Shown here piece by piece: positions 29,614 to 39,247 of a stretch of DNA of 64,000 nucleotides (positions are counted from its first letter, which is position 1; each line of letters opens with the position of its first letter). The translations under genes were made by a program, and so were the position numbers. Below the pieces are notes generated by a model, which saw nothing but the letters and a program-made list of their open reading frames with translations, was not told where the DNA came from and ran no database searches. Source of the DNA: Phycicoccus sp. HDW14 (lineage in GTDB: Bacteria > Actinomycetota > Actinomycetes > Actinomycetales > Dermatophilaceae); contig NZ_CP049935.1 of the NCBI RefSeq assembly GCF_011383005.1, forward strand, positions 1,984,001-2,048,000. Direction: 5' to 3'.

Positions 29614-31758
29614 GCCCCCATTCTGCCTCCGCGACCGCCGGTGCGGCCGGACCTCGGCGCACCTCCACCACGCTGCTGGGGGCGACCGCCGCGCGGCCCC
29701 GACGGGCGTCCGCCGCCGCGACGGGGCGGGGGTTGCCCTCGAGGATCGGGCGCCACACCTCGTCGGGCACCGGGACTCCGGACGGGACGACCCCGCCGAG
29801 CGCCGACACGACCGAGTCACCGGGCGCGACCTTGGCGGTGATCGCCTCGGCGCCGGCACCCTCGATGATGCGGGTGACCATCTTGCGCTGGTGCGGGAGC
29901 GCGAGCATGACGACCGCGCCCTCCTCGCCGGCGCGGGCGGTGCGCCCGGCACGGTGCAGGTAGTCCTTGTGGTCGGTCGGCGGGTCGACCTGGATGACCA
30001 TCCCGATGTCGTCGACGTGGATGCCGCGCGCGGCGACGTCGGTGGCGACGAGGACGGGCAGCTTGCCGTCGCGGAAGGCCCCGAGGACGCGGTTGCGCAC
30101 GTTCTGGGACAGCCCGCCGTGCAGCGCCGCGGCGAGCACGCCGCGGCCGCGCAGCTCGCCGGCGATGCGCTCGGCGCCGAGCTGGGTGCGGGCGAAGACG
30201 ACCGAGCGACCGGCGCGGCCGGCGAGCTCGGCGGTCAGCGCCTTCTTGTCCTGGGGGTCGATGAGCAGCACGTGGTGGCTCATCGTCGTCACGGCCGCCT
30301 GGGCCTCGTCGGTGGAGTGCGTCACCGGGTCGACGAGGTAGCGGTCGACGAGGGTGTCGACGCCGCGGTCGAGGGTCGCCGAGAACAGCAGGCGCTGGCC
30401 GCCGTCGGGCACGGCGTCGAGGATCGCGGTGACCTCGGGCACGAAGCCCATGTCGGCCATGTGGTCGGCCTCGTCGAGGATCGCGACCTCGACCCCACCG
30501 AGGTCGACCGCGCCGCGGTCCATGAGGTCGACGAGGCGGCCCGGCGTGGCGACGAGCAGGTGCACACCGCGCTGCAGGCTCTTGATCTGCGGCTCGTAGG
30601 AGAGGCCGCCGGCGACGAGCCGGTGGGTGATGCCCGTGACGTGCACGAACGGCTCAAGGGCGTCGCTGACCTGCATGGCCAGCTCGCGCGTCGGGACGAG
30701 GACGAGCGCCTTGGGCCGCTTCGGCTGCGGGCGCTCCCCCGCGGCGAGGCGGGCGATGGTCGGCAGGCCGAAGGCGAGCGTCTTGCCCGAGCCGGTGCGG
30801 CCGCGCCCGAGGACGTCGCGCCCGGCGATGGCGTCGGGGATGGTCGCGGCCTGGATCGGGAAGGGGTCGGTGATGCCGTCGCGGGCCAGCCGCTCGACGA
30901 TCCGCTCGGGCAGGCCGAGCGCGGCGAAGCCGTTGTCGTCGGTCACCGACTTCGGACCGCCGGCCGAGGCGGAGCGGTAGGTGGTCCAGGTGTCGGCCTC
31001 GGCACGCTCGGCCTCGGCGTCCTCGAACGTGCGGGGACGCTCGTCGCGCTCCCACGGGCGGTCGGCGTGCCGGCCCTCGTGGCGGTCGCGGCGCACGGGG
31101 TCGGCGACGCGGGGGCGCGGTCGCGCACCGGGCGGTCGCCGCGCTCGCGGCGGGGACGCTCGTCGTGCGGGCGGTGGACGTGGCGCTCGGCGCGGGCCGG
31201 GCGCTCGTCGCGGTCGAAGCGCGGACGCTCGGTCCTCTCCTCACGACGCGGACGGTCATCGCGGTCGAACCGGGGACGCTCCGTGCGCTCGACGCGGGGA
31301 CGCTCCGTGCGCTCCTCACGACGCGGACGGTCGTCCCGGTCGAACCGGGGACGCTCCGTGCGCTCGAAGCGCGGACGCTCCGTGCGCTCCTCACGACGCG
31401 GACGGTCATCGCGGTCGAAGCGCGGACGCTCCGTGCGCTCGACACGCGCCGGGCGGTCGGACCGCTCCTCGCGGCGCGGGCGCTCGTCCCGCTCGGTGCG
31501 GGCGGGAAGGTCCTCGCGGCGCTCGGCGCGCGAGGGCTTGCCGCCGCGGCGGGGGTCCTCACGGTCCCAGCGCGCGGAGCGCTCGGCGCGGGGGCGCTTG
31601 GCGCGCTCCTCGCCGTCGGCGGGACGGCCGGGGCCGGCGGCGGGCCGGCCGGTCTTCGTGACGGCCTGGCCGCGGTGCGGCTTCTTGGGACCCTTGCGCT
31701 TCTCCGCCTTCTGGGCAGCGGTCCAGCGGGCCTTGGGCCCGGATGCCTTCTTGGGCAT
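29610..31758 (-). CDS. DEAD-box RNA helicase with charged repeat N-terminus and RGG tail (two apparent frameshifts)
   Basis: After repair (C run 31111-31115 and run 29723-29726) the protein has 716 residues. It begins MPKKASGPKARWTAAQKAEK, then a long Arg/Glu/Asp-rich region with three tandem 25-residue repeats. The helicase core follows: Q motif DPFPIQAATIPDAI, Walker A GRTGSGKTLAFGLP, PTRELAMQV, VATPGRLVDLMD, DEAD (LDEADHMADMGF), FSATLDRGV, ATDVAARGIHV and HRAGRTARAGEEG. The last 35 residues are a Gly/Arg tail ending GGRGGRMGA. It probably remodels structured RNA. The start is ATG 31758, chosen for the conserved MPKK beginning. Confidence 0.87.
31211..31445 (-). repeat. 75-bp tandem repeats inside the DEAD-box gene
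   Basis: Near-identical 75-bp units, with starts visible at about 31262, 31337 and 31412, encode the 25-residue module that begins ERTERPRFDRDDRPRREE. A shorter partial unit precedes them. The module alternates acidic and basic residues and contains no hydrophobic core, so it is probably disordered. Tandem identity at DNA level suggests recent expansion and variable copy number. Confidence 0.8.
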
Positions 31759-31981
31759 GGGGATGTTCACCTGTTCTCGTCGATCGGCAGACGTTCGGAC
31801 AGACACGTCGTGAGCCGGTGGCGAAACAGCGAGTACAACGAGTCTCCGGACCAGCTGTGGTCCTGGGCGGCCGGTTCGACCCTGGGGTGTCACCGGCGGT
31901 ACCGGGTGGGAGTGGGGGGTGGTCGCGGTGTGCGACGGTGGACGCGGCCAGGCGCCCGCCACCTCGGTGGGAGAAGCGAGT

Positions 31982-32376
31982 TTACCAGCGGGACGAGGGG
32001 TCCCGTGACCACCGGGCGCCCAGGCGCAGCCCCACCGCCCGGGCGAGCAGCACCCCGAGACCGACGCCCACGAGGTCGGCGAGGGTGTCGAGCGGGTCGC
32101 CGCTGCGGTCGGGCAGCAGCAGGCCCTGCACCACCTCGCTGAGCACGGCGTGCACCGCCAGGGCGCCGACCACCCAGCGGGGCGGCAGCCCGGCGAGCAG
32201 CCCCAGCAGCGCCGGCAGCAGGAACACCGTGAGGTGGACGCCCTTGTCGGCCTGCGGGAACGGCAGCGGCCCGGGGTCCGACGGGAGGTACAGGACGACG
32301 AGCTGGCCGAGGACGGCGAGGACCAGCAGGACGAGCAGCAGCCGACGCCACCACCCGGCGGCGCGAGCGCGCGAGG

Positions 32377-32380
<4 letters not shown>
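31982..32380 (-). CDS. VanZ family membrane protein
   Basis: The 132-residue protein has four predicted membrane helices: RLLLVLLVLAVLGQLVVLYL, HLTVFLLPALLGLLAGL, VVGALAVHAVLSEVVQGLLL and ADLVGVGLGVLLARAVGL. The VanZ pattern is seen in ADKGVHL and the SEVVQ...R.GDPLDTLADLVG block. VanZ-like proteins are widespread; a link to glycopeptide resistance does not follow from family membership. The GTG start overlaps the malic enzyme stop in GTGA. It is the last gene of that pair. Confidence 0.85.
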
Positions 32381-33806
<1,426 letters not shown>

Positions 33807-33889
33807 GGGGTCGATGACACCACGTACCGGCAGGTAGCCCGAATCCGGTCCGTGGTGGGCGCGCCCGCCCGAGCCCTACAGTGACCCGC

Positions 33890-34519
33890 ATGTCGGACCA
33901 CGTGGAAGTCATCGGCACCGGGACCGCGAGCGCCTCTCCCGACGTCGTCGTCCTCGACGTGCGGGTGGCCGTCGACGCGCGCGACGTCGCCTCCGCGCTC
34001 GCCGCGCTCGCCACCCGCCTCGACGCCACCGTCGCGGCCGCCGCCGACCACGGCGTCGCCGAGCACGACCGGCGCACCACCGGGATGGGGGTCTCCCCGC
34101 GCTGGGACCGCGAGGGCCAGAGCGTCACCGGCTACACGGCGCACCAGGCCCTGCGCCTGCGGGTGCGCGAGCGGGCCCGGGTCAGCGACGTCATCGCCGC
34201 CCTCGCCGGGGCCGCCGGCGACGCCCTCGCCGTCGACAACGTCTCGCTCGAGGTCGCCGACCCCTCGCCGCTGCTCGTGCGGGCCCGGGCCGCGGCCTTC
34301 GCCGACGCCAGCACGCGGGCACGCCAGTACGCCGACCTCGCCGGCCGCTCGCTCGGCCCGGTGCTCGCCCTCAGCGAGGTCGGCCCGGACAGCGGACCGG
34401 CGCCGATGCCGAAGATGCGGTTCGCCGCGATGGACGCCGGCGGCGGGGTGCCGGTCGAGGGCGGCGAGTCCTCGGTCAGCGCCGGCGTCGTCGCCCGCTT
34501 CGCCCTGGGTCCCGCGTGA
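33890..34519 (+). CDS. SIMPL (DUF541) domain protein
   Basis: The 209-residue protein carries the SIMPL signature: VIGTGTASASPDVVVLDVRV at the N-terminus, GYTAHQALRLRVRERARVSD in the middle, and AFADASTRARQYADLAGRSLG towards the end. No signal peptide is present, unlike many periplasmic SIMPL proteins, so it is probably cytosolic here. The biochemical role of the family is poorly defined. It is divergent from the malic enzyme gene, and its stop overlaps the next start in GTGA. Confidence 0.85.
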   Translation: MSDHVEVIGTGTASASPDVVVLDVRVAVDARDVASALAALATRLDATVAAAADHGVAEHDRRTTGMGVSPRWDREGQSVTGYTAHQALRLRVRERARVSDVIAALAGAAGDALAVDNVSLEVADPSPLLVRARAAAFADASTRARQYADLAGRSLGPVLALSEVGPDSGPAPMPKMRFAAMDAGGGVPVEGGESSVSAGVVARFALGPA

Positions 34520-35130
34520 GCTGGGTCGACGCGCTCGGCTGGTTCGGGTCGGCCCTGCTCGTCTTCTCGCTGCTCCAGGCGCGGATCCTGCGGCTGCGCG
34601 TGCTCAACACCGTCGCCTGCGTCATCCTCACGGTCTTCAACGCGGTTCTCGGCGTCTGGCCGATGGTTGCGATGAACGTCGTGCTCGCCGGCATCAACCT
34701 CTTCTTCATCGCCCGGATGGTCCGCGAGCGCGGCGACGACCGCGCCTACGCCGTGCTCGCCGTCCGGGAGGACGACTCCTACCTCGGCCACTTCCTCGCG
34801 GTCCACGGCGCCGACATCGAGCGCTTCTTCCCGGACTTCGCCGCCGCCCCCGCCGACGGCCGCTCGACCTACCTCGTGCAGCACGGTGACGAGACCGCCG
34901 GCGTCATCGCGGTGCGCGACGCCGGCGACGGCACCGCGCAGGTCGAGCTCGACTACGTGACACCGCGGTTCCGCGACTTCGCCCCCGGCGAGTTCGTGTT
35001 CCGTCGCTCCGGCCTGTTCCGCGACCGCGGGTACGCCCGGGTGCTCACCGCGCCCGGGATGGTCGCGCCGTACTACGACCGGCTCGGCTTCACGCGCGAC
35101 GGCGACCGGTACCGCCTCGAGCTGGCCTGA
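34516..35130 (+). CDS. YgjV-like membrane protein fused to a GNAT-like domain
   Basis: The 204-residue product has three N-terminal membrane helices (ALGWFGSALLVFSLL, VLNTVACVILTVFNAVLG, MVAMNVVLAGINLFFIARM), as in YgjV-type inner-membrane proteins. After a short charged linker the C-terminal 120 residues look like an acyltransferase fold: FPDFAAAP, TYLVQHGDETAGVIAVR, VELDYVTPRFRDFAPGEFVF, GYARVLTAPGM and YYDRLGFTRDG. The pyrophosphate-loop consensus of GNAT enzymes is not clearly present, so activity is uncertain. The GTG start overlaps the SIMPL stop, so the two genes are coupled. Confidence 0.7.
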   Translation: MSWVDALGWFGSALLVFSLLQARILRLRVLNTVACVILTVFNAVLGVWPMVAMNVVLAGINLFFIARMVRERGDDRAYAVLAVREDDSYLGHFLAVHGADIERFFPDFAAAPADGRSTYLVQHGDETAGVIAVRDAGDGTAQVELDYVTPRFRDFAPGEFVFRRSGLFRDRGYARVLTAPGMVAPYYDRLGFTRDGDRYRLELA

Positions 35131-35181
35131 GACCCCCACCACTTCACCGCCCGGCATACCCCCTTGGGTACTACGATCTCC

Positions 35182-35198
35182 TACTACATGACGTAGTA
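35182..35198. promoter_or_regulatory. Palindromic operator-like site upstream of ppdK
   Basis: TACTACATGACGTAGTA has 6-bp perfect arms around a 5-base centre. It ends 33 bases before the ppdK GTG. TAGTAT inside its right arm (35194-35199) could be a -10 element, so a bound repressor would block transcription. A further GTACTAC half-site occurs at 35168-35174. The GAGGAGG ribosome site is at 35217-35223. The binding protein is unknown; BlaI/CopY-type winged-helix regulators use sites of this shape. Confidence 0.45.
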
Positions 35199-35231
35199 TT
35201 TGGTCTGCGCGACCACGAGGAGGCGAGTACC

Positions 35232-37904
35232 GTGACCGACTTCGTCCGGGACTTCGAGACCGGTTCGATGGAGGAGAAGGACCTCCTCGGCGGCAAGGGG
35301 GCCAACCTCGCCGAGATGACTCGCCTCGGCATCCCCGTGCCCCCCGGGTTCACCCTGACCACGGACGCCTGCCGCCACTACCTCGCGACCGGGTCGGTGC
35401 CGGACGGCCTCTGGGACGAGGTGGCCACCCACGTCGCTGCCCTCGAGGCACGGACGGGCCGCCGGCTCGGCGACCCTGTCGACCCGCTGCTCGTCTCGGT
35501 CCGCTCGGGTGCGAAGTTCTCGATGCCCGGGATGATGGAGACAGTCCTCGACATCGGCCTCGGCGACCGCTCGGTCGACGGCCTCGCCGCGCAGATCGGC
35601 GACCCGCGGTTCGCGTGGGACTCCTACCGGCGCCTGGTCCAGATGTACGGCAAGACCGTGCTCGGTCTCGACGGCGAGCGCTTCGAGGACGCCCTCGACG
35701 CCGCGAAGGCGGCCAAGGGCGTCACGGCCGACGTCGACCTCGACGCCGACGACCTGCGCGCCCTGGTCGCCACCTACACGGCGGTCGTCGCCGAGGACTC
35801 CGGCGCGCCGTTCCCCCAGGACCCGGGCGAGCAGCTGCGCGGCGCGGTGCTGGCCGTGTTCCGTTCGTGGAACTCCGACCGCGCGGTCCTCTACCGCCGC
35901 CGCGAGCGCATACCCGCCGACCTGGGCACCGCCGTCAACGTGCAGGCCATGGTCTTCGGCAACCGCGGTGCGACGTCCGGCTCGGGCGTGGCCTTCACCC
36001 GCGACCCCGCGACCGGCGCGCCCGGCGTCTACGGCGACTACCTCCAGGACGCCCAGGGCGAGGACGTCGTCGCCGGCATCCGCAACACCCTGACCCTCGC
36101 CGACCTCGAGCGCCTCGACCGACCCTCCTACGACGAGCTGCTCGCCATCATGGCCCGGCTCGAGGGCCACTACCGCGACATGTGCGACATCGAGTTCACC
36201 ATCGAACAGGGCCGGCTCTGGATGCTCCAGACGCGCGTCGGCAAGCGCACCGCCGCGGCCGCGTTCCGCATCGCCGTCGACCTCGTCGACGAGGGCGTCA
36301 TCTCCGAGGAGGAGGCCCTCCTGCGGGTCACCGGCGGCCAGCTCGCGCAGCTGATGTTCCCCCACTTCGACCCCACCGGCGCCCGCTCGCTGCTCGCGAC
36401 GGGCATGAGCGCCTCGCCCGGGGCGGCGGTCGGCGCGGCCGTCTTCGACTCCGACACGGCCGTGCGGATGGCGGCCGAGGGCACCCCGGTCATCCTCGTG
36501 CGCCGCGAGACCACCCCGGACGACCTGCACGGCATGGTCGCCGCGGCCGGCATCCTCACCAGCCGCGGCGGCAAGACGTCGCACGCCGCGGTCGTGGCCC
36601 GGGGCATGGGCCGCACCTGCGTGTGCGGCGCCGAGACCCTCGAAGTCGACACCCGCGCCGGACTGTTCACGACGCACGACGGCACCGTCGTGCGCCAGGG
36701 CGAGGTCCTGTCGATCGACGGCTCCACCGGCGAGGTCTTCCTCGGCGAGGTGTCGGTGCGCCCTTCCCCCGTCGTCCGCTACTTCGAGGGCAGCGCGTCG
36801 GTCGACGAGGGCGGCCCGGTGGTCGCGGCCGTCGACCGGCTGATGTCGGTCGCCGACAAGCACCGCCGGATGCAGGTGCGCGCCAACGCCGACACCGCCG
36901 AGGACGCGGCCCGGGCCCGCCGCTTCGGCGCCGAGGGCATCGGGCTGTGCCGCACCGAGCACATGTTCCTCGGCACTCGGCGCGAGCTCGTCGAGCGGCT
37001 CATCCTCGCCGAGGGCCCGGCGGACCGGCAGGCCGTCCTCGACGAGCTGCTCCCGTTGCAGCGCAGCGACTTCGTCGAGATCTTCGAGGCGATGGACGGC
37101 CTGCCCGTCACCGTCCGGCTGCTCGACCCGCCGCTGCACGAGTTCCTCCCCGACTTCACCGAGCTCTCGGTCAAGGTGGCCGTCGCCGAGGCCACCGGGG
37201 CGCCGCACGACACCGACTCGCTGCTGCTGCTCGCCGTGCACCGGCTGCACGAGGAGAACCCGATGCTCGGGCTGCGTGGGGTGCGCCTCGGCATCGCCAT
37301 CCCGGGGCTGTTCGAGATGCAGAGCCAGGCGGTGCTCGAGGCCGCGGCCCTGGTCAACGAGCGCGGCGGGCACGCCCGCCCGGAGATCATGGTCCCGCTC
37401 GTCGGGGCGGTCGAGGAGCTGCGGGCCATCCGCACCGAGATCGACGACGCCGCCGACCGCGCGCGGCGCAAGCACTCGGTCCCCCTCGAGCACCTCGTCG
37501 GCACGATGATCGAGCTGCCGCGGGCCGCGCTCACCGCCGGGGCGATCGCCGAGGCGGCCGACTTCTTCTCGTTCGGCACCAACGACCTGACCCAGACGAC
37601 GTGGGGCTTCTCGCGCGATGACGTCGAGTCGAGCTTCTTCTCGCGCTACATGGAGGCCGGCATCCTCGGGGTCTCCCCGTTCGAGACCATCGACCCCCAG
37701 GGGGTCGGACGGCTGGTGCGGATCGGCACCGACGAGGGCCGGGCCGCCAAGCCGGGGCTGAAGGTCGGGGTCTGCGGCGAGCACGGCGGCGACCCCGAGT
37801 CGGTGCGCTACTTCGAGGAGCGCGGGCTCGACTACGTGTCGTGCTCGCCGTTCCGGGTGCCCGTCGCCCGCCTCGAGGCCGGCCGCGCGGTGGTCGGCGG
37901 CTGA
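35232..37904 (+). CDS. ppdK: Pyruvate, phosphate dikinase
   Basis: The 890-residue enzyme interconverts pyruvate, ATP and phosphate with PEP, AMP and PPi. The N-terminal ATP-grasp domain has LLGGKGANLAEMTRLGIPVP, KFSMPGMMETVLDIGL and ARLEGHYRDMCDIEFTIEQG. The central phosphohistidine is H451 in GGKTSHAAVVARGMGRT. The C-terminal PEP/pyruvate barrel has GAEGIGLCRTEHMF, LRGVRLGIAIPGLFEMQ, FSFGTNDLTQTTWGFSRDD and the catalytic Cys C848 in VCGEHGGDPESV. Length is typical. The GTG start has a GAGGAGG site eight bases upstream. With malic enzyme and pyruvate carboxylase nearby it supports gluconeogenic or anaplerotic flux. Confidence 0.97.
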   Translation: MTDFVRDFETGSMEEKDLLGGKGANLAEMTRLGIPVPPGFTLTTDACRHYLATGSVPDGLWDEVATHVAALEARTGRRLGDPVDPLLVSVRSGAKFSMPGMMETVLDIGLGDRSVDGLAAQIGDPRFAWDSYRRLVQMYGKTVLGLDGERFEDALDAAKAAKGVTADVDLDADDLRALVATYTAVVAEDSGAPFPQDPGEQLRGAVLAVFRSWNSDRAVLYRRRERIPADLGTAVNVQAMVFGNRGATSGSGVAFTRDPATGAPGVYGDYLQDAQGEDVVAGIRNTLTLADLERLDRPSYDELLAIMARLEGHYRDMCDIEFTIEQGRLWMLQTRVGKRTAAAAFRIAVDLVDEGVISEEEALLRVTGGQLAQLMFPHFDPTGARSLLATGMSASPGAAVGAAVFDSDTAVRMAAEGTPVILVRRETTPDDLHGMVAAAGILTSRGGKTSHAAVVARGMGRTCVCGAETLEVDTRAGLFTTHDGTVVRQGEVLSIDGSTGEVFLGEVSVRPSPVVRYFEGSASVDEGGPVVAAVDRLMSVADKHRRMQVRANADTAEDAARARRFGAEGIGLCRTEHMFLGTRRELVERLILAEGPADRQAVLDELLPLQRSDFVEIFEAMDGLPVTVRLLDPPLHEFLPDFTELSVKVAVAEATGAPHDTDSLLLLAVHRLHEENPMLGLRGVRLGIAIPGLFEMQSQAVLEAAALVNERGGHARPEIMVPLVGAVEELRAIRTEIDDAADRARRKHSVPLEHLVGTMIELPRAALTAGAIAEAADFFSFGTNDLTQTTWGFSRDDVESSFFSRYMEAGILGVSPFETIDPQGVGRLVRIGTDEGRAAKPGLKVGVCGEHGGDPESVRYFEERGLDYVSCSPFRVPVARLEAGRAVVGG

Positions 37905-37920
37905 CCCGGACGGACGGCGA

Positions 37921-37952
37921 ACGGCCCGGCCCCTCGTGAGGGACCGGGCCGT
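37921..37952. terminator. Bidirectional terminator between ppdK and ssrA
   Basis: ACGGCCCGG (37921-37929) pairs with CCGGGCCGT (37944-37952), continued inward by CCCTC/GAGGG-type pairing. It lies 17 bases after the ppdK stop and 28 bases beyond the 3' end of the minus-strand tmRNA, so it probably serves both. Confidence 0.8.
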
Positions 37953-37979
37953 GGCTCGACGGCGTGGGAGTGCACCGTG

Positions 37980-38347
37980 TGGTGGAGGTGGCGGGAATCG
38001 AACCCGCGTCCACTGACGGCAGCCCAGGGCTTCTCCGGGTGCAGTGCGCTGTGGATTTTCTCGGCCCCGGGGCTCGCGCGCACACGTTCCCCGACAGGCC
38101 CAGCCGAGTGGGAGTCCCGCGTCGCCCCTCGGCATGACGACGCAGCAAGATCTCTAGCTGACGCTGGTGACTAGGCCGAGATCGAGCCTAGGCCAACGGA
38201 CTTCGGGCTCGCTCAGGCGGCGAGGGCGAAGTCGGTGCGCTTGGAATCGGCACCTATTGGTTTGCACGGAGCGTTGTACGAGATGACCGTGCGTCCTCGA
38301 CCCGCTTCCCACTGGACATCCGACCAATGTCGAAACCGATCACCCCC
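37980..38347 (-). ncRNA. ssrA: Transfer-messenger RNA (tmRNA)
   Basis: The RNA is about 368 nt. Its 5' end GGGGGTGATCGGTTTCGACA and 3' end GGGTTCGATTCCCGCCACC plus TCCACCA form the tRNA-like domain; GGGGGTG pairs with CACCTCC and CCA is encoded. The tag frame (38251 to 38213) encodes ADSKRTDFALAA followed by TGA, with the usual ALAA proteolysis signal. It rescues stalled ribosomes with SmpB, whose gene is about 7 kb away. Open frames across this stretch are not proteins. Confidence 0.97.
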
Positions 38348-39091
38348 GTGAGGGGGCCACTCCCACGCTGTTGAGTTGTCCGCCGGGCCGTCGCATGACG
38401 TCCCGGACCGCCAGTATGCCGTCCAACGCACGGGCCGCCCAACCTTGTTCCCGCGCGGCGCGGCCGCGGACCGGTCGGTCAGGGGTCGGGGCCGACGAGG
38501 AGCCGGCGTCCGGGGCCTGGTTCGCGCCGGCCCCGTCGGGGCCGAGGCGTCACCCGAGGTCGAGGACCCGGTGCCGCCGCTGCTGCCGGTACTGCCCGCG
38601 TCGCCGGTCGGGGGTGGGGTGCCGGTGCCCGCGTCGCCGCCCGTACCCCCGGTGCCGCCGGTGCCGGTTCCGGTGCCGCCGTCGGAGGTCGGCGTCGGGG
38701 TGGGCGTGGGCGTCGGGGTGCCGGGGCTGGTCGGCGAGGTCACCGGGACCGGCAGCGCGGGGTCGGCGGACCGCGAGGGTGCCGGCGACGGGGCGGCCGG
38801 GCCGGTGGCCGGGGCCGTGCCGCGCAGGGGCTGCTCGGAGACGTGCGGGGTGGCCGTCGGCCCGACGGGGGTCGGCGTCGGCCCGTCCGACGGGCGCGCC
38901 ATGGGCTCCTCGTGCGAGCCGAGCGGCTGGAGGAAGGCCGGGTCGGTGGGCGCGAGCTTGAGGGTGGTCAGGCTGCTGGGTTGGAGGACGACGACCCCGA
39001 TGACGGAGAGCACGCCGGCGCATGCGGCAGCCGCCACCTGTAGCCCCCTGGCCCGCTGTGAGGTGGCACGTCCCCTGCGATGTCCGTGCAC
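38340..39091 (-). CDS. Pro/Thr/Gly-rich membrane-anchored or secreted protein, C-terminus uncertain
   Basis: The gene starts at GTG 39091. An N-terminal membrane helix (GLQVAAAACAGVLSVIGVVV) is followed by a low-complexity, extracytoplasmic stretch rich in PTP, GTG and GSS repeats. The raw frame runs on through the tmRNA to its tag stop, which is not credible. Adding one base in the CCCC run near 38536-38539 gives a 250-residue protein ending at TGA 38342-38340, at the tmRNA 5' end, and keeps a natural composition (NQAPDAGSSSAPTPDRP). I favour that, weakly. Function unknown; it could be a wall-spanning linker. Confidence 0.5.
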
Positions 39092-39247
39092 CCCTCCACC
39101 CTAAGCGGCCCCCGGAGCAGCCAAAACAACCGAACGGACGATGCGCCGGGGCCGGCGGCGTGATGACCCCGCCGATGGACGAGCGGGCCTCCGGGCGGCC
39201 TCGTCACTAGGGTGGAAGCCGCTGCGCCGCCGACCCGGAGGTCCCCC

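Noticed and set aside
31165-32142. A repetitive plus-strand frame over the DEAD-box gene
   Set aside because: It is the complement of the charged repeats; the minus-strand frame continues into the helicase core.
35184-38135. A 983-residue open frame antisense to ppdK and ssrA
   Set aside because: It mirrors the codon structure of ppdK, has no domain-like pattern, and runs through the tmRNA.
38376-39104. A Val/Pro/Gly-rich plus-strand protein
   Set aside because: It is the complement of the Pro/Thr-rich minus-strand gene, which has a plausible membrane anchor and start.
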